This document shows, one piece after another, positions 1-8,318 of a stretch of 64,000 nt of DNA; the stretch's first letter is position 1; the number at the start of each line of letters is the position of its first letter. The translations under genes and the position numbers were made by a program. The notes under the pieces are model-generated. The model searched no databases. It was not told the origin of the DNA and saw nothing but the letters and a program-made list of their open reading frames with translations. Source of the stretch: an uncultured Blautia sp. (GTDB lineage Bacteria > Bacillota > Clostridia > Lachnospirales > Lachnospiraceae); assembly GCA_900540785.1 (NCBI GenBank), contig UQHF01000004.1, positions 1 through 64,000 of the forward strand, read 5' to 3'.

Positions 1-54
1 ACTAAGGATCTTGTGAGCAATGCGCTCGTGTGGGTTCAAGTCCCATCTTCCGCA
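1..54 (+). tRNA. tRNA-Leu(AAG), 3' part
   Basis: Only the 3' two thirds of the tRNA is in the window. The anticodon loop is at 2-8 with U33 at position 3, anticodon AAG at 4-6 and a purine (G) at 37. The 3' anticodon strand TCTTG follows at 9-13. A long class II variable arm (GAGC at 15-18 region pairing with GCTC at 24-27) identifies Leu/Ser/Tyr type. The T arm is GTGGG/CCCAT around TTCAAGT, the acceptor strand is CTTCCGC at 47-53 with discriminator A54, and CCA is not encoded. The G37 and long variable arm fit tRNA-Leu for CUN codons. Confidence 0.9.
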
Positions 55-84
55 TTTTTTATTTCTTCGATAATGTATCATTTA

Positions 85-115
85 CCCCGTAAAGCTTCGG
101 TTTTACGGGGTTTTT
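85..115 (+). terminator. Intrinsic terminator after tRNA-Leu
   Basis: Perfect 9-bp stem CCCCGTAAA (85-93) / TTTACGGGG (102-110), 8-nt loop, then five T (111-115). It ends the tRNA transcript. Confidence 0.9.
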
Positions 116-259
116 GCGTTGAATTGAAATTGGATTGGTGTACTATTTTGACAAAAGTCTGCCCCTTTTTATATACGCTTTTCTATTTATTGGGCATACT
201 TCAATTGACACTATACAATACATTTCTTATAATATGGTTATATGAAAGGAGCTGATACC

Positions 260-802
260 ATGCCATTACCAACCACAAAGATTTACACTACAGAAGACAT
301 TTACACGCTTCCGGAGGGAGAACGTGCGGAGTTAATTGACGGGATTATTTATGATATGGCGCCGCCAAGTACACACCATCAAATTATTGTAGGTGAACTT
401 TACGCCACAATCCGCAATTTCATTAAAGCTCACGGAGGAAATTGCAAGCCGTTTGTTTCTCCCTTTGCAGTCTTTTTAAGCGAAGACAACAAAAACTATT
501 TAGAGCCTGATGTATCTGTCGTTTGTTCTCCCGAAAAGATAGATGATAAAGGCTGCCACGGTGCGCCAGATTGGATAATTGAGGTTGTGTCTCCCGGAAC
601 ACAGGCTCGCGATTACGGAATTAAACTTTTCAAATATCGCACTGCCGGAGTTCGAGAATACTGGATAGTAAATCCGATGAATAAAACTATAAATGTTTAT
701 GATTTAGAAAACGATACTGCTACAGGTCAATATTCCTTTGAAGAAAGTATTGCAGTAAATATTTTCCCCGAATTAATTATTAAAATTTCAGATTTGTTAT
801 AA
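260..802 (+). CDS. Uma2 family endonuclease (DUF820)
   Basis: A 180-residue protein of the Uma2/DUF820 family, a PD-(D/E)XK-fold group of putative restriction-like endonucleases common in bacteria; the biological substrate is not established. The acidic EPDVSVV motif (about residues 82-88) and the IIEVVSP segment (about 105-111) followed by the YGIKLFKY and GVREYW blocks carry the expected catalytic acidic residues and lysine. The ATG at 260 is chosen because AAAGGAG at 245-251 lies 8 nt upstream; the in-frame ATG at 242 would include the Shine-Dalgarno itself. Single-gene unit, ended by the hairpin at 925. Confidence 0.85.
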   Translation: MPLPTTKIYTTEDIYTLPEGERAELIDGIIYDMAPPSTHHQIIVGELYATIRNFIKAHGGNCKPFVSPFAVFLSEDNKNYLEPDVSVVCSPEKIDDKGCHGAPDWIIEVVSPGTQARDYGIKLFKYRTAGVREYWIVNPMNKTINVYDLENDTATGQYSFEESIAVNIFPELIIKISDLL

Positions 803-924
803 CTTTTCTTTCCCTTTTTCCAAAGCCACCAAGTTATAAATACCCGTAAAGCTTTAGTTTTTCGCCGATAAAGAAGCATTCACAACAGCTTCTCACTAAC
901 GCTCACAGACAGAGTCAAACAGAA

Positions 925-968
925 ACAGAGAGTTAATCACTTTCAATAGTGGTCGACTCTCTGTTTTT
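925..968 (+). terminator. Intrinsic terminator after the Uma2 gene
   Basis: Stem ACAGAGAGT (925-933) / ACTCTCTGT (956-964) with an inner CACT/AGTG pairing, followed by TTTT. The rest of 803-1071 holds no other feature I can support. Confidence 0.8.
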
Positions 969-1071
969 CTATCTTCACTTTATTACGCAATAGAATGTCA
1001 TTTTTGAGGATAGAATTTTCATACTTCCGCAATAACAACATTTTTTATTACCGCTGGACGGCATATTCATA

Positions 1072-1953
1072 TTATCCTAGTGTATGAAGATTTCTTCTGT
1101 ATTCCTGCATTTCTTCTTCGCTGACTGTATCTATGATATATTGCAGTTCACTTACGATTCTATCACGTTCTTTTGGGAGAAAAGCAGTGGTTGGATAAAA
1201 ATTAGAAACAGAGTTTGCAAATAAATGAGTTCGTATCTGCAAATGCTTAATAAATGTCTGTAATTCTTCTAAACGCTCTTTTTCTCCCGCAGGAATAAAT
1301 TTCCTTTCCTGTGCCATTCGATACAATTTTGTATCGGGGAATAGTGTCAACGAATCTACGGAAATAAAACGCGGATTTACTTTACTGAATACTTTCGCAC
1401 TATTGACAGCATTTCGATAACCATTTCCTTTTCCGGCAAGCCCTGTCATATATACAAAATAATATTCGATTCCTGCCTCGTCTAATTTTCTGCATTGTTC
1501 AATCAAGTCCTTTGCAGTGTAACCCTTATTTGCTAAAAGCAGAGTGCTGTTATCGCCCGATTCCGTACCAATACTGATTCCGTTAATGCCTAAACTCCGA
1601 AGCCTTTTTAACTGCCATACCTTTTTATTTTTTATATCACGAATACTGGAAAACATAGCAATCGTCTGACATTCTACAAGATAGTCATGAATAAGCAATG
1701 CCCGTTCTGCTAAATTTTCATAACTCATCACAAAAGGATTTGCACCTGTTAAAAAAATACGTCTTGCAGTAGGCTGATACCTTGCCAGCTCTGCTAAGTC
1801 CTCTTTAAATTCTTCTAATGGCGACATACGGAAGCACTCATTTTTATACAGACTGCAAAAACTGCATTTATTATGTGTACAACCGGACGTTACTTGTACA
1901 ATAAAGGAACTTGCTTCATAAGGTGGTCGCCATGTTCTTCCTGTAAAGTGCAA
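1072..1953 (-). CDS. Radical SAM protein, paralogue A
   Basis: Radical SAM enzyme of about 293 residues with the N-terminal block TWRPPYEASS and an iron-sulfur motif CTHNKCSFC at residues 25-33, i.e. CX4CX2C rather than the usual CX3CX2C. A TGANPF block and a GIEYYFVYMTGLAGKG block are shared with the neighbouring paralogue. Substrate unknown. The start is assigned to TTG at 1953: GAGGAGG at 1962-1968 is 9 nt upstream, and this start aligns exactly with the paralogue's ATG; the longer ATG start at 1974 would place the Shine-Dalgarno inside the gene. It is second in a two-gene leftward unit. Confidence 0.85.
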   Translation of the reverse strand: MHFTGRTWRPPYEASSFIVQVTSGCTHNKCSFCSLYKNECFRMSPLEEFKEDLAELARYQPTARRIFLTGANPFVMSYENLAERALLIHDYLVECQTIAMFSSIRDIKNKKVWQLKRLRSLGINGISIGTESGDNSTLLLANKGYTAKDLIEQCRKLDEAGIEYYFVYMTGLAGKGNGYRNAVNSAKVFSKVNPRFISVDSLTLFPDTKLYRMAQERKFIPAGEKERLEELQTFIKHLQIRTHLFANSVSNFYPTTAFLPKERDRIVSELQYIIDTVSEEEMQEYRRNLHTLG

Positions 1954-1999
1954 TATTAGATTCCTCCTCAACATATTCTGCTACTTAATATATTTTCTT

Positions 2000-2899
2000 T
2001 TATAAATGCCGAAGATTTTTCCTATAATTTCGCAGTTCATTTTCATCAACACTGTTAATAATTTGTTCCAATACAGAAATAACTTTCTTGGTATCTCTTG
2101 GCAGTGTACCTTGAATCGGAATAGCATTTGAAGCGCCTCCGGCGGCAAACCAGACAGGAATATTCAAATGTTCGACTAAAGTTTTCAATTCCATGTATTT
2201 CTCAATTTCCTGTCCCTCTTGCCAATTCCCTTTTTGAATTTCCTGATATAGCTCAGAACTTTGATAAATGGTAAGCATATTTGCGCCTATGATTTGAGGG
2301 TGCAGTTGATTGCATACTTCTGCTGTTTTTTTTGCTCCTGCCTCTCCTTTTCCTGCACCGGATACTCCTGTAAGGTAGAAAAAGTTATAGCTGATACCCG
2401 CTCTATCCAAACGCTGACATTGGAGGACAATATCATTTGAAGTGTATCCCTTGTGCATAAACGTTAAGGCTTCGTCATCACCCGTTTCAATTCCAATCGT
2501 CAAGCCATCATATCCCGCATTTTTTAACTGCAAAAGTTCCTCGTCTGTTTTTAATGTAATATCTGTAATTCTTGAAAAGCACCCGATTGATTGATTCGTT
2601 GGAAAATACCGCCGTATCAAGTCTGAAATTTCAATTAAACGGGAAGCCTTTAAAACAAAAGGATTTGCCCCTGTTAAAAAAGTACGGGATATTTTATGAC
2701 CAATCCATATACGAAATTGTTCTTTCGCTTTCTTTAAATCGGCTTCAATATCTTCTATAGATGTCATTCTGAACTTAAACGGTAAATCGTCATATAAAGT
2801 GCAGAATTTACATTGATGATGTGTACAGCCTGCCGTTACTTCCAAAAGCAGTGAGGACGCTTCATAAGGCGGTCGCCAAATTGTTCCTGTATAGTGCAT
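2000..2899 (-). CDS. Radical SAM protein, paralogue B
   Basis: Tandem paralogue of the downstream gene (299 residues), with matching TIWRPPYEASS, a CTHHQCKFC cluster motif (CX4CX2C), TGANPFV, SIGIETG-type and NFFYLTGVSGAGKG blocks. The reaction is not known; the organisation resembles stand-alone radical SAM enzymes of the COG1032-like type. The ATG at 2899 is preferred over one 16 codons upstream because AAAGGAGAG sits just before it and because it matches the paralogue's start. Divergent from the HxlR-type regulator at 3034, which may control the pair. Confidence 0.85.
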   Translation of the reverse strand: MHYTGTIWRPPYEASSLLLEVTAGCTHHQCKFCTLYDDLPFKFRMTSIEDIEADLKKAKEQFRIWIGHKISRTFLTGANPFVLKASRLIEISDLIRRYFPTNQSIGCFSRITDITLKTDEELLQLKNAGYDGLTIGIETGDDEALTFMHKGYTSNDIVLQCQRLDRAGISYNFFYLTGVSGAGKGEAGAKKTAEVCNQLHPQIIGANMLTIYQSSELYQEIQKGNWQEGQEIEKYMELKTLVEHLNIPVWFAAGGASNAIPIQGTLPRDTKKVISVLEQIINSVDENELRNYRKNLRHL

Positions 2900-2955
2900 A
2901 AAAATCTCTCCTTTCTCCCTTGCTATCCTCATTATATCGCTGTACACTTGTTTGA

Positions 2956-2980
2956 AAAGTACTGTACTTTTTTATAGTAC
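2956..2980. promoter_or_regulatory. Probable operator between radical SAM genes and hxlR-type gene
   Basis: AAAGTAC-T-GTACTTT at 2956-2970 is a 15-bp palindrome with a single central base, followed 6 nt later by another AGTAC at 2976-2980. It lies in the 134-bp divergent intergenic region. HxlR/YodB-type regulators bind short palindromes next to their own promoter, so autoregulation is the natural guess; this is inference. Confidence 0.5.
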
Positions 2981-3033
2981 ATTGATTTTTGATTGTAAGA
3001 ATAGTATATTATAGTGGATTGGAGGGTTAATAC

Positions 3034-3369
3034 ATGAAAAAGAGCCAAATGTCTATTGAACGCTGTATCACTATTTCTACAATTCAAAAAATCTTAGGCG
3101 GAAAATGGAAAATTGAAATACTTTATTATATTGGATTTCAAAATATACAACGGTTTGGAGAACTACGCCGACATATTGGAGATATAACAGAATCCTCTCT
3201 GACAAAGCAGTTGCGGGAATTGGAAGCAGACGGTTTTATTTCCCGTTTTGACTACAAGGAAGTCCCACCCAAAGTAGAATATTCATTGACTGAACTTGGC
3301 AAAAGTTTTATGCCTGTCTTAGAATTTATGAAACAATGGGGTGAAAATAATCTGAATCAAAATCCTTAA
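3034..3369 (+). CDS. HxlR family transcriptional regulator
   Basis: A 111-residue winged-helix protein with the HxlR signature: Cys11, then ILGGKWKIEIL, RFGELRRHI and the LTKQLRELEADGFISR recognition-helix region, and VEYSLTELG at the wing. The Cys before the GGKW motif is the residue that senses thiols or quinones in several family members (YodB/QorR type), so a redox or electrophile signal is plausible. The start is supported by GGAGGG 7 nt upstream. Divergent from the two radical SAM genes, whose expression it probably controls. Confidence 0.9.
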   Translation: MKKSQMSIERCITISTIQKILGGKWKIEILYYIGFQNIQRFGELRRHIGDITESSLTKQLRELEADGFISRFDYKEVPPKVEYSLTELGKSFMPVLEFMKQWGENNLNQNP

Positions 3370-3425
3370 ATAAAAATTGAATTTATATGGTCGAATCCAG
3401 ACTTCTGAAATATAAGCTTAATACA

Positions 3426-3465
3426 AGGTTTCCTTAAGGTTAATATAAGGTCAGCATGATAGAAT
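3426..3465 (+). promoter_or_regulatory. Three AGGTT direct repeats over an ABC-exporter promoter
   Basis: AGGTT at 3426, AGGTT at 3437 and AGGTC at 3448 are spaced exactly 11 bp apart, one helical turn. A -10-like TAGAAT at 3460-3465 lies 17 bp after the second repeat, so the repeats occupy the -35 region. This is the usual layout of a promoter activated by an OmpR-type response regulator. No such regulator is adjacent to the exporter genes. Confidence 0.55.
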
Positions 3466-3490
3466 ACCTTACAGAACAGGAGGTATACTT

Positions 3491-4417
3491 ATGGCTGACA
3501 ATTATATCATCGAAACAAAAAATCTCACAAAACAATACGGTTCTCAGAAAAGTGTAGCTGGCTTAAATATCCATGTAAAAAAAGGAAGAATTTACGGCCT
3601 GCTCGGCAGAAACGGAGCCGGAAAAACCACCACTATGAAAATGCTTCTGGGATTGACAGAGCCAACTTCCGGAGAAGTCAGAATATGGGGACAATCTTTA
3701 CCTGAAAATGAAAAAAAACTGCTTCCACATATCGGAAGTCTGATTGAATCCCCCGGGTTTTACCCGAACCTGACGGCTACAGAAAATCTGCAGATTTTTG
3801 CTGCTCTGCGAAAAATCCCAGACCGTCACGCAGTCAAAGAGGCTTTAGATTTAGTCGGACTGCCCTATAAAGACAGAAAGCTGTTTTCCCAGTATTCTCT
3901 TGGCATGAAGCAGCGACTCGCTATTGCACTTTCTGTTATGCACGACCCGGAGCTTCTTATTTTAGACGAGCCTATCAATGGTCTTGACCCTATCGGAATT
4001 GCAGAAGTACGTACTTTTATCCGGGAGCTTTGCGACACAAGAGGCAAAACCATTCTGATTTCCAGCCATATTCTTTCAGAAATCTCTCTTCTGGCTGATG
4101 ATATTGGAATTATCGACCACGGCATTTTATTGGAAGAAGAAAGTCTTGAAGAATTGGAGCAAAAAAGCAGCAGACATATGCACTTTACTCTCTCTGATGC
4201 TAACCGGGCAGCAAAAATTTTAGAATGCCTCTTCCACGAAAAGCATTTCTCCATACAGGATAACCATAATCTACTGCTGCATAACCTTAACCTGTCTCCT
4301 GGTAAAATTGTTACCGCATTTGTAAGAAATGGATTGGAAGTATCGGAAGCCACAATCTCAGAAGAAAGCCTTGAGGATTACTTCAAGCGCGTAACCGGAG
4401 GTGAGGGAATTGCTTAA
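3491..4417 (+). CDS. ABC exporter ATP-binding protein (BcrA type)
   Basis: ATPase of 308 residues of the BcrA/lantibiotic-immunity and drug-resistance type. Walker A is GRNGAGKTT (about residues 38-46), the signature is SLGMKQRLAIA (about 135-145) and Walker B is LLILDEP followed by the NGLDP D-loop. The C-terminal 80 residues form the variable accessory part. Start supported by AGGAGG upstream. It is the first of a three-gene unit with two related permeases, the ABBC arrangement of BcrAB/NisFEG-like exporters that remove membrane-active peptides or small drugs. Confidence 0.9.
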   Translation: MADNYIIETKNLTKQYGSQKSVAGLNIHVKKGRIYGLLGRNGAGKTTTMKMLLGLTEPTSGEVRIWGQSLPENEKKLLPHIGSLIESPGFYPNLTATENLQIFAALRKIPDRHAVKEALDLVGLPYKDRKLFSQYSLGMKQRLAIALSVMHDPELLILDEPINGLDPIGIAEVRTFIRELCDTRGKTILISSHILSEISLLADDIGIIDHGILLEEESLEELEQKSSRHMHFTLSDANRAAKILECLFHEKHFSIQDNHNLLLHNLNLSPGKIVTAFVRNGLEVSEATISEESLEDYFKRVTGGEGIA

Positions 4418-5195
4418 ACTGATCCAATGTGAATTTTGGAAATTAAAGCGAAAAAAATTCATTCTTTTCCTCATCCTTGCAGCTTTTTTATTTCCCGTTC
4501 CTCTGACCTATTTAATGACAACGCCTTCCATGATGGCACGGTATGCAGATCAGGCAGACGCATTTGACGGACTTTTTAATATGGTCCTGGGATACGGCAT
4601 ACAGTTTTTGCTCCCCTGCATAATCGGAGTGATCGCCGCCATTCTGTTTTTTATGGAACGTGACAGCGACACCTTCAAAAATCTTCGCACGATTCCTGTG
4701 ACCAGCACACAGATGGTGCTCTCAAAAATACTCGTTCTGTTTCTCTTTGGAATCGTTTTTTGTGTAGCATCTGCCATTGCAACAGCACTTTGCAGTCTGG
4801 GAACCTTAAAAGTCTATGGACTTGGTTACAAACTGTTCCTGGCAGTGGAAACAGGGATTTTTATTACAGCCGGTACTTTACCACTTGTCGTTCTTGTTGT
4901 TTTTTTCAGCAAAACTTATATTTTTTCTATTCTGCTGTGCGTATTTTACAGCGTACTGAATATGAGCGCAACGGCTTTATTTGACGTACTCCCAAAAACA
5001 ATATTATGGCTTTTGCCTACACCTCTGACTACGTTCTGGAGCGCCGGAGATATGAAAGCACATGGAATAAAAATGGAGCTGGAACAGATGACCGGACTGA
5101 TTCCCTCCACTTTTCAGGTGATCCTTATCTTGGGATTTATGGCAATTGTTTCATTTTTACTGATTGACAGATTGTATAAACAAAGAAGGGAATAA
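4410..5195 (+). CDS. ABC exporter permease (ABC-2 type)
   Basis: Integral membrane protein of about 261 residues with roughly six hydrophobic segments; the N-terminus EFWKLKRKKF leads into the first helix, a hallmark of BcrB/NisE-type permeases. I prefer TTG at 4410 as the start: the exact GGAGGTGA at 4397-4404 is 5 nt upstream, whereas GTG at 4401 overlaps that site. The start then overlaps the ATPase stop by 8 bp, implying translational coupling. It forms the membrane part of the exporter with the next gene. Confidence 0.85.
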   Translation: MLKLIQCEFWKLKRKKFILFLILAAFLFPVPLTYLMTTPSMMARYADQADAFDGLFNMVLGYGIQFLLPCIIGVIAAILFFMERDSDTFKNLRTIPVTSTQMVLSKILVLFLFGIVFCVASAIATALCSLGTLKVYGLGYKLFLAVETGIFITAGTLPLVVLVVFFSKTYIFSILLCVFYSVLNMSATALFDVLPKTILWLLPTPLTTFWSAGDMKAHGIKMELEQMTGLIPSTFQVILILGFMAIVSFLLIDRLYKQRRE

Positions 5196-5197
5196 TT

Positions 5198-5977
5198 ATG
5201 ATTGATATTGTAAAAACAGAATTTTACAAATTAAAAAGGTATCATATCCTATGGGCAGGCGTTACACTTATGCTCCTTTCTGTTCTGCTTACCCTGTTTA
5301 CTTCTATGGCAAATGATGGCTCTGCCTGGGATTTTATCTATCTCACAGAGCAGGTTATCAAAAATAATATGTCCATGATTTTTCCTGTGTGCATCAGTTT
5401 AATCGCCGGATATATCATCTCCCGCGAGCAGACAGACGATACCTTAAAAAATATTCTGACTGTGCCGGTTTCTTTCAAACGTCTTCTGACCGGAAAACTG
5501 ATCGTATGCGGTGTTTTATCTGTTATCTTTGGCCTTTTAAGCAGCCTGTTTACCATTATTGCAGAAATGATCGCAGGATTTCCGGGTTTTCAGATTTCCC
5601 TTGCCTTAAAGGGCACATTACAGATCACGGCAGTAAATTTCTTTTTATATCTTGCCGTTCTGCCAATCATTATAATTACCAGCCAAAGAGCGGACCGCTT
5701 TTTCATTGGTATCATTCTCGCATTTGTCTACGGATATGGCGGTATGTTTGCTGCCGGAAATATGACACTGGCAAACCTCTACCCCATTACAGCAGGGCTA
5801 GGAATCGTTGGTTACCGCAGCTATGATACTGCTGTCAGCTGGAATCTTCCTGTCTGTATTTTCAGTCTGGCGTTTGTTGTCCTGCTTTCTGCCATATTGA
5901 TACTTTGTATGAAAAACAGGGAACCGAAACCGGCAAAGAAAAAAGACCGGAAGGCAGCTCCAAAGAAAGGATGGTGA
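5198..5977 (+). CDS. ABC exporter permease (ABC-2 type)
   Basis: Second permease, 259 residues, about six membrane segments, beginning with the same TEFYKLKRYHILW-like juxtamembrane start as its upstream neighbour and ending in a very basic tail (KKKDRKAAPKKGW). Only 2 bp separate it from the preceding stop. The two permeases probably form a heterodimer driven by the ATPase at 3491. No terminator is obvious in 5978-6072. Confidence 0.85.
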   Translation: MIDIVKTEFYKLKRYHILWAGVTLMLLSVLLTLFTSMANDGSAWDFIYLTEQVIKNNMSMIFPVCISLIAGYIISREQTDDTLKNILTVPVSFKRLLTGKLIVCGVLSVIFGLLSSLFTIIAEMIAGFPGFQISLALKGTLQITAVNFFLYLAVLPIIIITSQRADRFFIGIILAFVYGYGGMFAAGNMTLANLYPITAGLGIVGYRSYDTAVSWNLPVCIFSLAFVVLLSAILILCMKNREPKPAKKKDRKAAPKKGW

Positions 5978-6111
5978 AGCTCCTCAAAAAATCCCGAAAT
6001 CAAAATTCAGTAAACTGCCCGGATACACCATATTTTAAGACAATTTTTATATCTTATTCTCATAATTTGTGGTATAATTCGTTCAAATAGAATTTTCAGG
6101 AGGGCAAACAC

Positions 6112-6465
6112 ATGAAATTAATCTATGCCATTATTAATGAAGATGATACAGAAAGCGTTGTAGAAGAACTGAATAAAGCAGATTACAAAGTAACAAAACT
6201 TTCCACAACAGGAGGTTTTTTAAAACGGGGCAACACCACGCTTATGATTTGTACGGAAGATGAAAATTTAAAAGATGTAACCTCCAGAATTGAACGGGTA
6301 TGCGGCAAACGCCACAAAGTAGAATATGACGTTCCCTGCATCAATTACTCCGCCGGCGCAGTCGGCAGTTATTTCCCTGCCTGGTACGGCGGAACAAAAA
6401 AAGAAATCGAAGTGGGCGGCGCGATCATTTTTGCTGTGGACGTCTGCTACTATGAAAAAATATAA
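6112..6465 (+). CDS. Cyclic-di-AMP receptor, PII-like (DarA/PstA family)
   Basis: A 117-residue PII-like protein. The N-terminal MKLIYAIINEDD strand, the KLSTTGGFLKRGN loop (about residues 28-40) and TLMICTEDENL match the DarA/PstA (YaaQ) family, trimeric signalling proteins that bind cyclic-di-AMP in Firmicutes. Partners are poorly known. It appears monocistronic: GGAGGG precedes the ATG, a TATAAT sits at 6073-6078 without a clear -35, and a strong terminator follows. Confidence 0.9.
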   Translation: MKLIYAIINEDDTESVVEELNKADYKVTKLSTTGGFLKRGNTTLMICTEDENLKDVTSRIERVCGKRHKVEYDVPCINYSAGAVGSYFPAWYGGTKKEIEVGGAIIFAVDVCYYEKI

Positions 6466-6475
6466 CGGAAAGACG

Positions 6476-6500
6476 AAAGGAGGCGAATGCCTCCTTTTCT
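6476..6500. terminator. Bidirectional intrinsic terminator
   Basis: AAAGGAGGC (6476-6484), loop GAAT, GCCTCCTTT (6489-6497). It separates the c-di-AMP receptor gene from the convergent end of the sugar locus. A near-identical hairpin lies at 26034-26059, at the other end of that locus. Confidence 0.85.
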
Positions 6501-6508
6501 AATCAAAC

Positions 6509-7225
6509 TCACTCTTTTGCTTTCGGATACTCTGTACAGAGTAATCTGTAAGCTGGTTCATCTTCTTCTATAGTCGGAAATCTTCCTAATGGCTCATAAA
6601 AAAAATTATCTGTATGATCATCATTTACCATAGAAACTTCCCCAATAAGAGATGGTCCTCCATTTGGAATAATAAATTCATGATATTGAAACGGCACAAG
6701 CGTAATAGATTCTCCATTGCTTAATCTTACAGGTTCTCCTGCCTTTACCCAATATTGACGTCCGTCTTTATAAATTAAAACATCATTTTCAAAATCTTTC
6801 TCAAAAATTTCTCTTCCATCTTCCGTGCGATGCACTTTTGTTTTATCTGCATTATAAAAAGTAAATACAATCTCATTACCACCACGATTAATAATATCTT
6901 CTCTCTTATTCACATGATAATGCATGGGAGAAACCTGTCCGCTGTCACACATCATAATTTTTTCTGCATAAGTTTTCGGATATTTCGGGTTATTTATATT
7001 TCCATTACGAATCGTAATTAACGCCAGTCCAAGGGTATCAAACTTCCCCTCTCCATAATCTGTCACGTCCCAACCTAGCTCACATTCACGAATCTCATCA
7101 TATTCATGGTTCTTCTCCGTCCACTCTTCGGGCGTAAAATAAAGATATGGCGGAAGTTTAAATCTACAGTCTTCTAATAATTTTTCCATTTTTTTAATTA
7201 CAGCATTAATCTCTGAACGTTTCAT
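6509..7225 (-). CDS. D-lyxose ketol-isomerase
   Basis: Cupin-fold D-lyxose isomerase (238 residues), converting D-lyxose to D-xylulose and usually also D-mannose to D-fructose. The metal site is visible as MHYHVNKRED with His102, His104 and Glu109, plus His182 in FQYHEF; IINRGGNEIVF follows the first block as in the family. Last gene of the leftward sugar locus, ending at a terminator. The xylulokinase encoded upstream would phosphorylate its product, which makes pentose use from D-lyxose a coherent route. Confidence 0.88.
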   Translation of the reverse strand: MKRSEINAVIKKMEKLLEDCRFKLPPYLYFTPEEWTEKNHEYDEIRECELGWDVTDYGEGKFDTLGLALITIRNGNINNPKYPKTYAEKIMMCDSGQVSPMHYHVNKREDIINRGGNEIVFTFYNADKTKVHRTEDGREIFEKDFENDVLIYKDGRQYWVKAGEPVRLSNGESITLVPFQYHEFIIPNGGPSLIGEVSMVNDDHTDNFFYEPLGRFPTIEEDEPAYRLLCTEYPKAKE

Positions 7226-7246
7226 AATACATACCCACCTTTATAA

Positions 7247-8299
7247 TTATTTTTTAAATTTCTCTCTGAATTTACAAATTGCTTCTGATATTTCTTCTTT
7301 ACCATCTAACATAGTAAAATTTAACACATTCTTCTCTTTTTCAAATGGCGCCAGTTTATGTACGCTATTCCTCTTCTCATGATATATGCGTCCATATACA
7401 CTGGAATTTGCCGGTTCCAGACCAATTACATAATCACCTGATGCTACCGATTTCCATTCCATGAAATTCGGAAGATATTTCATATTATACGAAAGTTTCA
7501 TTCCTATCCCCAAAAACTCATTAACCACAAGAAGTTCCGTATTGCCATTCTCATCAGCCTGCATTCCATGAATAAACACATATTCATCTTCATTGTCTTT
7601 CGGAATATCCATTTTGTCATAATCCGCCTCATGTCCTATTCCCGCTGCATCACGGGCAATTACTCTATCTGTTGGAATATAAAGCCTTGTATTTCCATCT
7701 AAAAAAGGATACCCTATATTAATATGATAAAGAAGCATAAGAGGCTCTTCACGAAACCCTTCATTCTCAAATTCATCAGTTACAACCAACGTATTACTTC
7801 CATACACTGTAGAAATTTCTCTGCGAAGCACCATATTTTCTCCAAATAATGCTGCCTCCCGCATTTCACCTTTTACAGATATTTTATATTCATCTCCATC
7901 CCAGAACGCATCTGCACTTAAATGTTCCCCGGGAGTTGTACGAATCCGCCCATGCATCGGATAGTCCGTTCCCTCTATTGTGCATGGAGCACAGATATTC
8001 TCAATTCCAGAAGTGAAAAAAAAACCTCCCATAATGGAACGAATTGCTTCCTCCCCATTTGTATCATATGAATTCCTTCCCTGAAGTCCAGGTTTGGAAA
8101 GAAAATTAATATTAATCCCCTTAAAGCTTAACTGATTTATGTCTAACGCTTTATCCGCCATCACCTGAAATTCCAGACAACCATTTTTTACTTCATATAC
8201 AGAGAGCCCATGACTTCTTCCCTCTGCATAAGTCAAAGGACGCACATACGCCACTTGCTGCATACTTCCAAGATATTTCATCAACTCCTGTTTCTTCAT
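7247..8299 (-). CDS. DUF4432 family aldose 1-epimerase-like protein
   Basis: Protein of 350 residues of the DUF4432 family, related in fold to galactose mutarotases; members near sugar genes are assumed to interconvert anomers of aldoses. Features include MADKALDINQLSFKG (about residues 48-62), a GGFFFTSGIENI block, HGRIRTTPGE and the C-terminal FMEWKSVASGDYVIGLEPAN block with a likely catalytic acid. The ATG at 8299 has GGGAGGAAGG just upstream and is preferred to the start 12 codons earlier. It lies between the SIS-domain gene and lyxose isomerase. Confidence 0.8.
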   Translation of the reverse strand: MKKQELMKYLGSMQQVAYVRPLTYAEGRSHGLSVYEVKNGCLEFQVMADKALDINQLSFKGININFLSKPGLQGRNSYDTNGEEAIRSIMGGFFFTSGIENICAPCTIEGTDYPMHGRIRTTPGEHLSADAFWDGDEYKISVKGEMREAALFGENMVLRREISTVYGSNTLVVTDEFENEGFREEPLMLLYHINIGYPFLDGNTRLYIPTDRVIARDAAGIGHEADYDKMDIPKDNEDEYVFIHGMQADENGNTELLVVNEFLGIGMKLSYNMKYLPNFMEWKSVASGDYVIGLEPANSSVYGRIYHEKRNSVHKLAPFEKEKNVLNFTMLDGKEEISEAICKFREKFKK

Positions 8300-8318
8300 T
8301 TTTCCTTCCTCCCGTAAA

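Noticed and set aside
242..259. Upstream ATG start for the Uma2 gene
   Set aside because: It contains the Shine-Dalgarno of the ATG at 260.
3865..4353. 162-codon minus-strand open frame
   Set aside because: Antisense to the BcrA-type ATPase gene with no recognisable protein pattern.
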